NCBI GenBank assembly: GCA_949316495.1
Contig: OX439010.1
Coordinates: forward strand, 16,858,809 to 16,922,808
DNA length: 64,000 bases
Direction of reading: 5' to 3'
Source of the DNA: Amphiduros pacificus
Taxonomy: Eukaryota > Annelida > Polychaeta > Phyllodocida > Hesionidae
Position numbers and translations under genes: made by a program. Of this stretch, positions 9,347 through 20,175 are shown in pieces. Below the pieces are notes generated by a model. The model was given only the letters and a program-made list of their open reading frames with translations, made no database searches and was not told where the DNA came from. Position 1 is the first letter of the stretch, and each line of letters opens with the position of its first letter.

Positions 9347-11581
9347 AAACATAGGCATCAGAGATGCATCAACCCTCAGCCCTGGTAACTCATTGCACAA
9401 CATTCGCTCCACACAATATTTGTGAACAAAACGTCACTGCACCAAGGCAAATTGATGCAGGGGTAAAAAACGCATAAAATCTACTTCCTTTGATAGCTTA
9501 GGTGTGTCAAGTATCATGAAACTGTCATCATTTACTCTAGAATTATTGATATGGGCCTGTGACCTTGAAAAGCAGGTTAAAGTCACCGTCCATCAAACTC
9601 ATGTGGAGTCTTCCCAGATTCTTATGTGTCAATTTTCATGAAGCTGCCATCATTTGTTCTTAAGTTATCACGATGACAAGGATGATTTCACATAATTGTC
9701 CCTGTGACCTTGAAATCAGGTGAAGGTCATGTTCCATCAAGAGAAGTCTGAGGTCTTCACCAGATGCTTGTGTGTGTCAAATCTCATAAAGCTGCCATCA
9801 TTCGTTCTTGAGTTATTGCGATTCTTGGGATTTCACATAATTGTCCCTGTGACCTTGAAAAATAGGTCAAGGTCGCCGTCCACCGAACTAGTCCGAGGTT
9901 TTCACCAGATGCTTATGCGTGTAAAGTTTCATGAAGCTGCCATCATTTGTTCTTGAGTTATCACGATGACAAGGATGATTTCACATAATTATCCCTGTGA
10001 CCTTGAAAAGTGGGTGAAGGTCATGTTTCAAAGAAAATATTCTGAGGTCTTCACCAGATGCTTGTGTGTGTCAAATCTCATAAAGCTGCCATCATTCGTT
10101 CTTGAGTTATTGCGATTCTTGGGATTTCACGTAATTGTCCCTGTGACCTTGAAAAATAGGTCAAGGTCGCTGTCCACCAAACTAGTCTGAGGTTTTCACC
10201 AGATGCTTATGCGTGTAAAGTTTCATGAAGCTGCCATCATTTGTTCTTAAGTTATCACGATGACAAGGATGATTTCACATAATTGTCCCTGTGACCTTGA
10301 AATCAGGTGAAGGTCATGTTCCATCATGAGAAGTCTGAGGTCTTCACCAGATGCTTGTGTGTGTCAAATCTCATAAAGCTGCCATCATTCGTTCTTGAGT
10401 TATTGCGATTCTTGGGATTTCACATAATTGTCCCTGTGACCTTGAAAAATAGGTCAAGGTCGCCATCCACCAAACTAGTCCGAGGTTTTCACCAGATGCT
10501 TATGCGTGTAAAGTTTCATGAAGCTGCCATCATTTGTTCTTGAGTTATCATGATGACAAGGATGATTTCACATAATTATCCCTGTGACCTTGAAAAGTAG
10601 GTAAAGGTCATGTTTCAAAGAAAAAATTCTGAGGTCTTCACCAGATGCTTGTGTGTGTCAAATCTCATAAAGCTGCCATCATTCGTTCTTGAGTTATTGC
10701 GATTCTTGGGATTTCACATAATTGTCCGTGACCTTGAAAAATAGGTCAAGGTCGCCATCCATCGAACTCATTCGAGGTTTTCACCAGATGCATATGTGTG
10801 TCAAGTTTCATGAAGCTGCCATCATTTGTTCTCGAGTTATCGCGATGACAAGATAATTTCACATAATTGTCCCTGTGACCTTGAAAAGTAGGTGAAGGTC
10901 ATGTTTCATAGAAAAAATTCTGAGGTCTTCACCAGATACTTATGTGTGTCAAATCTAATAAAGCTACCATTATTCGTGCTTGAGTTATTGTGATTCTTGG
11001 GATTTCACATAATTGTCCCTGTGACCTTGAAAAATAGGTCAAGGTCGCCGTCCATCGAACTCGTCCGAGGTTTTCACCAGATGCATATGTGTGTCAAGTT
11101 TCATGAAGCTGCCATCATTTGTTCTCGAGTTATCGCGATGACAAGATGATTTCACATAATTGTCCCTGTGACCTTGAAAAGTAGGTGAAGGTCATGTTTT
11201 ATAGAAAAAATTCTGAGGTCTTCACCAGATACTTATGTGTGTCAAATCTCATAAAGCTACCATTATTCGTTCTTGAGTTATTGTGATTCTTGGGATTTCA
11301 CATAATTGTTCCCGTGACCTTGAAAAATAGGTCAAGGTCGCCGTCCATCGAACTCGTCCGAGGTTTTCACCAGATGCATATGTGTGTCAAGTTTCATGAA
11401 GCTGCCATCATTTGTTCTTGAGTTATCGCGATGACAAGGATGTTCGCTACAGACATACATACATACATACATACATACAGACATACATACATACATACAT
11501 ACATACATACATACATACATACCCACGCCAGGAGTACTACAATACCCTCAGCCTGATTACATCAGGGGCTGAGGGTAAAAA
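9347..11581 (+). mobile_element. helentron-like non-autonomous element (pearl/HINE type), copy 1
   Basis: The head has a small hairpin, GCATC-AGA-GATGC, then ACCCTCAGCCCTGG. The body is about 13 tandem units of about 147 bp, each with GTGACCTTGAAAA, AGGTCAAGGTCG, TTTCACCAGATGC and CTGCCATCATTTGTTCT. A CATA microsatellite (11452-11522) follows, then a 3' hairpin with stem CCCTCAGCC/GGCTGAGGG. The CCCTCAGCC motif occurs both near the 5' end and in the 3' hairpin, like the subterminal repeats of helentron-derived elements. It has no protein of its own. Its 3' end lies 40 bp from the stop of the truncated ZNF-3. Confidence 0.75.
11452..11522 (+). repeat. CATA microsatellite inside element copy 1
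   Basis: A run of ACAT/CATA tetranucleotides with one CAGA interruption. It sits between the 147-bp array and the 3' hairpin, the usual position in pearl-type elements. Confidence 0.9.
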
Positions 11582-11620
11582 ATTATGTTTGTTTCTGGAC
11601 TTTATTTGGGATTGGGGGAA

Positions 11621-12487
11621 TTAAGAAATATCTGCAACTGCGAGAGTCCCAGAGTGCATGTCATATGAAATGGCCTCTCTCCCGAATGTGTCCTCGTGTG
11701 AAGTTTCAGATGACTGTGGTCTGGATACCTTTGATGTATGTTTGCGCCTTTGAAGCATTAATCCACGGGAATCAGCATATTTTTGGTCACATTGATCACA
11801 TCGGAAAGGCTTCTCTCCTGAACGCTTTCTCATGTGATCTTTCAAATATTGGTGACTATGAAACTTTTTGCGTAATAGGTCCCAACTGACGCGCCTCTCA
11901 ACATGGGTTTTAATATGGCTTGCCAAATGACCTGTCATCCAAAACCTTTTGTCACAAAGATGACAAGCAAAGGGTTTCTCTTTGAGGATTGATATGTAAG
12001 CATTGCTTTTAACTGGATGAACCTGAATTTGATCTGTTTCAGATGTGATTGGTGCTATCATTACAGGTGAACAGAAAGGAACTTCATATTCAATTTGGCA
12101 ATCTGCTCCGGATTGTTCATTACCTATAGGTGCCTCACTCACTCTGGGTGGGAATGTTTGAGCGTCCAATTTACTCTCCACATCTGACTGTCTTAAGTGT
12201 TCATAATCAAATTTCACAAATATATGATCATTGCTGTCAATATCACTTTTCACATTTGACTGTTCACTGCTTTCGAACTCACTTTTAATGCATAACTGAT
12301 CACTCCTAATTTCTGTTTCCTCCTTAATAGAGACGAGTACACATAATGGATCAGGATATCGTTTATCTGCTTCATCATGAGCTGCATCTTTGGACACAGA
12401 CTCCAGGGTATTAGTAGATTCAATGTTAAACTTGTCTTCCTTTATGTCTCCTATCTCTCTATCTTGTTCATCAGACTGTTTTGCCAT
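11621..12487 (-). pseudogene. ZNF-3: truncated, decayed zinc-finger gene related to ZNF-4
   Basis: The family start (MAKQ-DEQD) is at 12487. An upstream in-frame extension is not conserved. The N-terminal region matches ZNF-4, with IKEE, IKSE and CSPVMIAPI. Only finger 1 (FACHLCDKRFWMTGHLASH) is intact. Finger 2 has lost both Cys and its last His, and finger 3 has its first His changed to Gln. A frameshift follows: the next finger remnant, SHLKLHTRTHSGERPF, is in another frame near 11662-11710. All remaining fingers are gone. The homology ends about 80 bp from the helentron-like element, so insertion or an associated deletion may have removed the 3' half. A short protein could still be made but is unlikely to bind DNA well. 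Confidence 0.75.
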
Positions 12488-12605
12488 TATTCTGTAGATC
12501 AGTTCAATCCTCAATTTTCTGTAAGATGCATATGAACACTGTATATCCCCAGGAAATTCGGAAGAAGAAACAACCAAAAAAACCAACCATATCTGTCCAT
12601 TTCAT

Positions 12606-12760
12606 TTGATCAAATTTGTGAATTTTGGCCACTCAAGCTCAACTTTCATGACTTTTGTCCAAAGTGCAATTAATCCTTGACCTTGTTTGTTAATATACTT
12701 TCCTTGTTTTCTTTAACTGAAGACTTACAACAACCTGACTACTGTCCCATCTGGTGTTAA
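12606..12760 (-). promoter_or_regulatory. conserved 5' block of ZNF-3
   Basis: On the gene strand: AACACCAGATGGG (12746-12758), then AGTCTTCAGTTAAAG, then AAGGTCAAGGATT, and nearer the ATG a piece of the SINE-like repeat (GGCCACTC). The order is the same as upstream of the other genes. No good GT donor is left in this copy. Confidence 0.5.
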
Positions 12761-13190
12761 GTCCTGGGTGTCAAATGCTCTTTGTGAATGATGGACTGAT
12801 GTAATGTTGTTTCCAATGCATTAAAGTGTGACAGAACTATAACAAATTTTGGAAGTCACAACCTATATGGCCTTTAAGTGGGTCACTTTGACCTAGTTAC
12901 ATAAATTATTCCTTAAATTTTGAAAATACATTGTGTAAGATAAATGTAGTGGGAATAAATGTTATTTGTATGTTTTGCAAAATATACAGCTGATTTTGAA
13001 AAATGGCTCCTTTGACTTTGGGAATAGCTTATGGTCATGCAATATTGAACTTGTCTAAGCCCTTTAAAGGCAGATCATATCTGACAAGTCATATAGATAG
13101 TGCTGTAATATCAAAAATAGAGCATTCACAAGCAAACTTGTCATAACCCTGACCTTGACCTTAGCGTAAATGAATAAGGAAAAAAACAAT

Positions 13191-13395
13191 GGCTGTACAC
13201 GATTGGCACCCGGCGTCTAGCTGGCGGCGAGAGCGGCAGATCGCCGGATCCTCCATTTTGTCCCGCCGAATTCGCCGCGGGTATTCAGAGGGCGGAGGTC
13301 GGCTTCTGCCGCCTTCCGCCACCGAAACCCGCCGGTTCAATCGTGGAGAAACAGGATAACCTGGGCTAACTTGCCGGACCCAATCATGTACAGCC
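13191..13395. mobile_element. GC-rich MITE, 205 bp, copy 1
   Basis: The ends are inverted: GGCTGTACACGATTGG and CCAATCATGTACAGCC. A 3-bp AAT flanks both sides (13188-13190 and 13396-13398). The inside is very GC-rich (GGCGGCGAGAGCGGCAGATC) compared with AT-rich surroundings. There is no coding capacity. A shorter copy lies at 40194-40332. Confidence 0.75.
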
Positions 13396-13776
13396 AATGT
13401 GAGGCAGAGGCAGACATTGTGGTAACAGAGTCAGAAATCTTCATGCTAACATGATAGTTGAATGTTACCATTCCTTATGAACCTATTTATGCTGTGAAGG
13501 TCCATACAGTGATGTGAGGAGGGGGCCTGAAACTAAGTCAAACATAATAAATCAGATTGAGGAACAATCGGCATAGCATTTGATTTTTCACACTTTTGTG
13601 AGCTAATGTTTTTTGGGTAATTTTATTGAGTATTTTTTGCTTTACATCCAAATTATTTCTGTTGTTAAACTTTGTCAATCTGATCTTTTAGGGTCTTTCG
13701 TATGATTGTCTATGAAATTTTACATGACAAACATCACAAAAATAAGTTTTACAATTTCAATCAGAACTTTTAGCTT

Positions 13777-15540
13777 TCACTTCTGCTTTTGTCTTGTGTG
13801 TGATTTAATGTGGTGTTTAAGAGTACTGTTATCAATGAAACTTTTATCGCACAGATTGCAACTGTAAGGTTTCTCTCCTGTATGTGTCCTTTTATGAATT
13901 GTCAAAACATAAGAACGAGAGAAAGATTTACCACATAAATCACAACTAAATGGCTTCTCTCCTGTATGTATCCTCCGATGCTCTTTCAAATGCGATGAAT
14001 TCCTGAACCTTTTGTTGCAAATGTCACAATTGAACGGTTTCTCTCCTGTGTGTGTCAATTTATGCACAATTAAGTGACTGGACTGCATGAACATTTTGCC
14101 ACATTGATCACAGCTATATTGTTTCACTCCAATGTGTATTTTCATGTGTTTTTGCAAATAATCAGGGTTACTAAAACTCTTGCCACACTGATCACAACTA
14201 AAGAATTTCATTTGTGAGTGTGATCTAATATGTTTTTTTAGACCACAGGAGGAACTGTATTTTTTGTCACACTGATCACAACTATATGGTTTCTCTACAT
14301 GTGTTTTCATATGATTCATCAACGTTATAGACTTAGTGAACTCTTTGTCACAATGGTCACAACTGAATGGCTTCTCTCTTGTATGTGTTTTCTGATGTTT
14401 TAGTAAGATACTGGAACGCTTGAATGTTTTGTTGCACTGATCACAACTGAATGGCCTTTCTTCTGAATGCACTGTTTTATGATTAACCAATTGACTGTAA
14501 ATCATGAACTTTTTGTCGCATTGATCACAACTGAATGGCCTCTCTCCTGTATGAGTTCTCATGTGAAGTTTCAGATGACTGTGCTCTCGGTAACTTTTGC
14601 CACGTCTGTCTCCTGTATGTTTCCGCATGTGAAGTTGCAATCCACGGGAATTAGTATATCTTTTGTCACACTGATCACAACTAAAAGGCTTTTCTCCAGT
14701 GTGTAATCTCATGTGAAACCTCAAATTACGAGAATTGGCAAATCTGTTGCCACACTGATCACAACTGAATGGCTTCTCTCCCGTATGTATCCTCATGTGA
14801 TGTTTCAAATATTGGTGACAAGGAAACTTTTTGTGGCATTGGTAACAACTAACAAATTTCTCTCCATGTGTTTTAATATGATGTGCCAAGTGACCTGTCT
14901 TCCAAAACCTTGTGTCACAAAGATGACAAGCAAAAAGTTTATTTTTGATCATTAATTCCTTGCTTGTAACTTGTGTTTTATCTGTTTCAGATGTGATTGG
15001 TGCTATCATTACAGGTGAACAGATAGGAACTTCATATTCAATTTGGCAATCTGCACCGGATTGTTCATTACCTGTAGCTGCCTCATGTGTTTGTAATTCA
15101 CTGTTTACAGATGGTTCACAATCATCAATCATTTCATCATTTTCTGTTTTCACTGTTGCTTCCTCATCCATTTTTAATGTTTGAGCATGATGCATATCAC
15201 TCTTCACACATGGCTGACCATAGAGAAAGTATATTTTCTCTATGGGCTGACTTAAACTGTCATAATCAAACTTAACAAATGTATCGCTGTCAATATCACT
15301 TTTCACATTTGATTGTTCACTGCTTTCAAACTCACTTTTAATGCATAACTGATCGCTCCTAATTTCTGTTTCCTCCTTAATAGAGACGAGTACACGTGAT
15401 GGATGAGGATATCGTTTATCTGTTTCATCATGAGCTGCATCTTTGAACACAGACTCAATATCAGTAGATTCAATGTTAAACTTCTTCTCTCTCTTTGTGT
15501 CTCCTATCTGAACATCTTGTTTATCGGCCTGTTCTACCAT
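13777..15540 (-). CDS. ZNF-4: C2H2 zinc-finger protein, 13 intact fingers, 587 aa
   Basis: The N-terminal region (to about residue 200) has IKEE, IKSE, two VKSD and VKTE, then CSPVMIAPI. Finger 1 (FACHLCDTRFWKTGHLAHH) and finger 2 are joined by a non-canonical HGEKFVSC linker. Fourteen finger positions follow, and the fifth (GDRRGKSYREHSHLKLHMRTH) has lost its whole Cys half, leaving 13 complete fingers. The loss is in frame, so the array reads through. The closest relative is ZNF-3, whose remnant shows the same Cys-half loss. The start at 15540 aligns with the family start. Confidence 0.88.
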   Translation of the reverse strand: MVEQADKQDVQIGDTKREKKFNIESTDIESVFKDAAHDETDKRYPHPSRVLVSIKEETEIRSDQLCIKSEFESSEQSNVKSDIDSDTFVKFDYDSLSQPIEKIYFLYGQPCVKSDMHHAQTLKMDEEATVKTENDEMIDDCEPSVNSELQTHEAATGNEQSGADCQIEYEVPICSPVMIAPITSETDKTQVTSKELMIKNKLFACHLCDTRFWKTGHLAHHIKTHGEKFVSCYQCHKKFPCHQYLKHHMRIHTGEKPFSCDQCGNRFANSRNLRFHMRLHTGEKPFSCDQCDKRYTNSRGLQLHMRKHTGDRRGKSYREHSHLKLHMRTHTGERPFSCDQCDKKFMIYSQLVNHKTVHSEERPFSCDQCNKTFKRSSILLKHQKTHTREKPFSCDHCDKEFTKSITLMNHMKTHVEKPYSCDQCDKKYSSSCGLKKHIRSHSQMKFFSCDQCGKSFSNPDYLQKHMKIHIGVKQYSCDQCGKMFMQSSHLIVHKLTHTGEKPFNCDICNKRFRNSSHLKEHRRIHTGEKPFSCDLCGKSFSRSYVLTIHKRTHTGEKPYSCNLCDKSFIDNSTLKHHIKSHTRQKQK

Positions 15541-15550
15541 GATTCTATTT

Positions 15551-15736
15551 GTTATCTGATTTGATTTGATTTGATTTTATTTGATATGTTGGCCGCTCCA
15601 CTTTTGTTTTTGTTTATCTACACTTTTGTCCAAAATGAAAGTTGTCCTTGACCTTGTTTGTACATGTACTTTACTTGCTCTCTTTAACTGAAGACTGACT
15701 ACTTGCAATAACTTGACAACCACCCCATCTGATGCC
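15551..15736 (-). promoter_or_regulatory. conserved 5' block of ZNF-4 with SINE-like tail
   Basis: On the gene strand, from far to near: GGCATCAGATGGG (15724-15736), AGTCTTCAGTTAAAG, AAACAAGGTCAAGGACA, then AGTGGAGCGGCCAACAT with a CAAAT-type tail up to the ATG. The TTTGATTTGATTTGATT run at 15557-15575 is that tail read on the plus strand. Confidence 0.5.
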
Positions 15737-15799
15737 AAATGCTCTTTGCATATGAGACTGATGTTTGGCATGCTCAAGTTTGGCCTCGTGGCCAACTCT

Positions 15800-16851
15800 C
15801 TCGAAGTTTAAAATCCAATAATAAATCTTGAAATCATCAGTTTTATAGCCTCCAGATCTCGCTCTCTGACAGCAGTGTACAGATATACATATAAACAGTA
15901 GCAGCGTGTTCAAACTTTAAATATATGTTTTTCTGCCTGCATTATTTTAGTCTAACTCAAAGATAAACATCAAGAATATAGTTATCTGCACATTAAATGT
16001 GACAGAACTATCAACAATTCTTAAATCACAAATGAACAGTTTCCTTACTTCATACATTACTGGAAAAAGAATTGTGGGGTTGGGGGGAATGGTGGGCAAA
16101 ACACAACCCAAAACCAAAACCAAACTGTCCAAGATCAGTGAACAAATATATTTGGTAAATTTAGCCACCCTCTGGTAGAGTTTGTATCAAAACAACTTTC
16201 TTTTTCCTTGTTACCCCACAATTTTTTTTAATGATGTGTTTGTCTGGTTTACATAATTCTAATGATCTTTTATGTCAAATATCTACCGGGCAATAGGGAA
16301 AAAATATGTTTAAAGACCAAGTCATCAAAATGTGCTGAGGAATAATTAACATATTTTATTCATTCATAGATTACATATTGAGCAGGGGTTACCAATGGAT
16401 TCAATCACATTTTACTGTTTGGTCTTTATTAATTGAAACCTTGATAAATGTAACCAATGGCAATTAAAATCTCCCCAACGAGCATAGCAATTAATATCAC
16501 CCCCCACCCATTGAGCATAAAAATTATTATCACCCCAATGAGCACTGATAATTTACAATGAATGTTAATACATTTGACAGAGTAATTGTCATTTCTAAGC
16601 TGAAATACACCAATCAATTATTTAACATCCCCGAATGGCTTCAATAAATTGTATAAATAAGATTGATTCTAGTTTAAACTGTATAAGGATAACTTGTGAA
16701 ATCTCTGAATATGTATATATAAATTTAGGATTTTAATTTCAAATGCTAGATAATCTATATGTTTTAATTCAGTCACAATGGTCATAACTGTCCTCTTGGT
16801 GATTTTTTTCTAAAACATCTTAGTTTTACCCAAACAATTAACTGCATGTTT
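15800..16851. other. intergenic, no recognised content
   Basis: AT-rich DNA between ZNF-4 and ZNF-5. Near 16440-16560 there is a short internal repetition of CCAATGAGCA. A faint finger relic reads SYDHCD-stop on the minus strand at about 16780, just past ZNF-5. Nothing else is supported. Confidence 0.4.
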
Positions 16852-18363
16852 TCATTTCTTTATATTCCTCTCATGTATTTTCCTGTGCTGATTTAAAGTA
16901 CTCCTGACAGAATAACTTTTGTCGCATAGATCGCAACTGTATGGCTTCTCTCCTGTATGTTTCCTTTTATGAATTGTCAAACTGCCTGAACGAGAGAAAG
17001 TTTCGTTACACATGTCACAGCGAAATGGCTTCTCTCCTGTATGTATTCTTCTGTGCTCTTTCAAATGAGAAGCATTCTTGAAATTATTGTCACATAAATC
17101 ACAACTGAATGGTCTCTCTGCAGTGTGTGTTCTTTTATGAACAGCCAATTGACTGGACGCATCAAACATTTTGCCACATTGATCACAACAGAAACGTTTC
17201 TCTCCTGTATGTATTTTAACGTGTCTTTTCAAATGATCAAAATCATGAAATCTTCCATCACAGTGATCACAACTGATGGCTTTCATTTTGTGTTGTTTTG
17301 TATGGGATCTCATGTGTCTTCTTAAGCCACAGGCATCCGCATATCTTTTATCGCACTGATCACATTTGAATGGTTTCTCCACATGTAATTTCATATGATG
17401 CATTAAAGACATGGACTTTGGGAATTTTTTGTCACAGAAGTCACAACCGAATGGCTTCTCTCTTGTATGTATTTTCATATGACGTTGCAAATATTCGGGA
17501 CAAATAAACATTTTGGGGCATTGGCAACACTTAACTTCCTTTACTCCATGTTTTTTAATATGACGTCCCAAATCAGCAGATTTTAAAAATCTATTGCCAC
17601 AAACATGACATTCAAACGGTTTCTCTCTGATCTGTAATTCATCGTTTGTGAGTGGATGACCCGGAATTTCATCTGTTTCAGACCCAATTGGTGCTATTAT
17701 CACAGGTGAACAAAACAGAACTTTATATTCAATTTGATAATCTCCTTCAGAATGTTCATCATTTGTATTTGCGTCAAATAAACTTTTCTTTCTTAATTCA
17801 CTTTCTGCTGATGACTGATAATCATCAATTATTTCATCTGTTTCTGTTTTGATTGCTGCGGACTCCGTCACGGGTGTGACATAGAGAACCTGATATTCTT
17901 GTATTGGTTCATTTGAATACATATCTGCAACTTCTTGAGTGTGATGCATATCAAATTCTCTTTTCACACATGACTGAGTTATGCTTTCATATTGAAATTT
18001 CACAAATGTCGGATCATTGCTGTCAAGCTCACTTTTCACATGTAATTGATCAATGCTCATATTCATAAACTCACTTTTCACACTTGACTGATCACTGCTT
18101 ATTAACTCACTTTTCACACTTGACTGGTCACTGCTTATAAAATCACTTTTCATGCATAACTCATCACTGCTGTTGTTTGTTTCTTCCTTAATAGAGAGAG
18201 GTGTACATGATTGATCATGATATCGATTATCTGTCTTGTTGAGAGCCGCATTTGTCCACACCATTTCTGCATCAGAAGTTTGAGAAGAATCAAATTTGAA
18301 CTCATTCTCTTTCTTTATGGATAATCCTGTCTGTCCATCTTGGTCACCAAACTGTTCTGCCAT
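16852..18363 (-). CDS. ZNF-5: C2H2 zinc-finger protein, 9 fingers, 503 aa
   Basis: Residues 1-249 form one of the best-preserved N-terminal regions: IKKE, IKEE, MKSD, then three VKSE in a near-perfect repeat (SSDQSSVKSE), VKRE and IKTE, ending in CSPVIIAPIGSETDE at about 218-232. Nine complete fingers run from residue 250 to about 499. Finger 1 (FECHVCGNRFLKSADLGRH) and finger 2 have a short GVKEVKC link instead of TGEKP. The MAEQFGDQDGQTG start at 18363 is the family start. An acceptor-like CTTCCACCTTATAG ends at 18383, about 20 bp upstream. Confidence 0.9.
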   Translation of the reverse strand: MAEQFGDQDGQTGLSIKKENEFKFDSSQTSDAEMVWTNAALNKTDNRYHDQSCTPLSIKEETNNSSDELCMKSDFISSDQSSVKSELISSDQSSVKSEFMNMSIDQLHVKSELDSNDPTFVKFQYESITQSCVKREFDMHHTQEVADMYSNEPIQEYQVLYVTPVTESAAIKTETDEIIDDYQSSAESELRKKSLFDANTNDEHSEGDYQIEYKVLFCSPVIIAPIGSETDEIPGHPLTNDELQIREKPFECHVCGNRFLKSADLGRHIKKHGVKEVKCCQCPKMFICPEYLQRHMKIHTREKPFGCDFCDKKFPKSMSLMHHMKLHVEKPFKCDQCDKRYADACGLRRHMRSHTKQHKMKAISCDHCDGRFHDFDHLKRHVKIHTGEKRFCCDQCGKMFDASSQLAVHKRTHTAERPFSCDLCDNNFKNASHLKEHRRIHTGEKPFRCDMCNETFSRSGSLTIHKRKHTGEKPYSCDLCDKSYSVRSTLNQHRKIHERNIKK

Positions 18364-18479
18364 GATTCGGTAGCTGTATATTCTATAAGGTGGAAGTGTA
18401 ATGCAACATGTGTTTACCAGGAAATAATGGAGAGAACAGTTGCAAAGTCAAAAGGAAAAGCAGAAGGATCAACCATCAA

Positions 18480-18583
18480 ATCTTACGTCCTTGACATTGC
18501 ATGTATAAATATACTTTCCAAGCCTTCAGTCACTGAAGACTGACAAACAGCTGCAATCAGACTACAACCCCATCTGGTGTCAA
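18480..18583 (-). promoter_or_regulatory. conserved 5' block of ZNF-5
   Basis: On the gene strand: TGACACCAGATGGGG (18569-18583), then AGTCTTCAGTGACTGAAGG, GGAAAG, then AATGTCAAGGACGT, a slightly changed form of the AAGGTCAAGGACA element. It lies about 120-220 bp upstream of the ATG. Confidence 0.5.
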
Positions 18584-18654
18584 ATGTTCACATATCTGAT
18601 GACATTTGCCTTGGGTTGATCAGAATGATTGCAAGTCTCAGTCTTCTCTGCCAC

Positions 18655-20033
18655 CTAACCCCTCTTCCCCCAACCTGTCTCCCCACCACGCTACCTCCCC
18701 CACTCGGAACTCCCCACCGCTCTGCCTCCCCACCACTCTTCCACCCCACCACCCTGCCTCCACACACTCTGCCACCTCAGCACCCTGCCTCCCTACCACT
18801 CTTCCACCCCACCACTCTGCCTCCCCACCACTCTACCTCCCCACCACTCTGCCTCCCCACACTCTGCCATCTCAGCACCACGCTACCTCCCCCACTCGGA
18901 ACTCCCCACCGCTCTGCCTCCCCACCACTCTTCCACCCCACCACCCTGCCTCCACACACTCTGCCACCTCAGCACCCTGCCTCCCTACCACTCTTCCACC
19001 CCACCACTCTGCCTCCCCACCACTCTACCTCCCCACCACTCTGCCTCCCCACACTCTGCCACCTCAGCACTCTGCCTCCCCACACTCTGCCTCCCCACCA
19101 CTCTGCCTCCCCACCACTCTGCCACCTCACCACCCTGCCTCCCCACCACCCTGCCTCCCCACACTCTGCCACCTCAGCACTCTGCCTCCTCAGCACTCTG
19201 CCTCCCCACCACCTCAGCACTCTGCCTCCCCACCACTCTGCCTCCCCACCACCCTGCCACCTTAGCACTCTGCCTCCCCACCACTCTGCCTCCCCACCAC
19301 CCTGCCTCCCCACACTCTGCCACCTCAGCACTCTGCCTCCCCACACTCTGCCACCTCAGCACTGCCTCCCCACACTCTGCCACCTCAGCACTCTGCCTCC
19401 CCACCACCCTGCCACCTCAGCACCCTGCCTCCCCACACTCTGCCACCTCAGCACTCTGCCTCCCCACCACCCTGCCACCTCAGCACCCTGCCTCCCCACA
19501 CTCTGCCATCTCAGCACTCTGCCTCCCCACACTCTGCCTCCCCACCACTCTGCCACCTCAGCACTCAGCCACCTCACCACCCTGCCTCCCCACCACTCTG
19601 CCTCCCCACTCTGCCTCCCCACACTCTGCCTCCCCACCACCCTGCCTCCCCACACTCTGCCTCCCCACACTCTCAGTACTCTGCCTCTCCACCACTCTGC
19701 CACCTCACCATCCTGCCTCCCCACCACCCTGCCTCCCCACACTCTGCCTCCCCACACTCTGCCCCCCCACCACCCTGCCTCCCCACACTCTGCCTCCCCA
19801 CACTCTCAGTACTCTGCCTCCCCACCACTCTGCCTCCTCAGCACTCTGCCACCTCACCACCCTGCCTCCCCACCACCCTGCCTCCCCACACTCTACCTCC
19901 CCACACTCTGCCTCCCCACACTCTGCCACCTCACCACTCAGCCACCTCACCACCCTGCCTCCTCACCACTCTGCCTCCCCACACTCTGCCTCCCCACACT
20001 CTGCCACCTCAGCACTCTGCCTCCTCACCACTG
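18655..20033. repeat. C-rich minisatellite, unit about 15-17 bp
   Basis: About 1.4 kb of variants of CTGCCTCCCCACCACT, CTGCCACCTCAGCA and CTGCCTCCCCACA. The first part has a higher-order repeat of 192 bp (CGCTACCTCCCCC at 18689 and 18881). Long frames on both strands are by-products of the repeat. Nothing suggests a protein: no conserved start, and interruptions occur in every frame. Confidence 0.9.
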
Positions 20034-20175
20034 TACCAAAATTACAAGGGAACCACGAAATTTCAAGGTTGAGCATGTACTTTTATTTAAGGTTTTCATT
20101 CAGGAACTATATGTTCCTTTCCTTTTACACAGCATCAGAAAAGGTTTTATCACACAATTAATAATTAACTGCTTG

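Noticed and set aside
9720-11150. Repeated 78-residue frames (FTRCLCVSNLIKLPSFVLELL) in the helentron-like elements
   Set aside because: They repeat with the 147-bp unit and end with it; they are open by chance in a tandem repeat and not part of a transposase.
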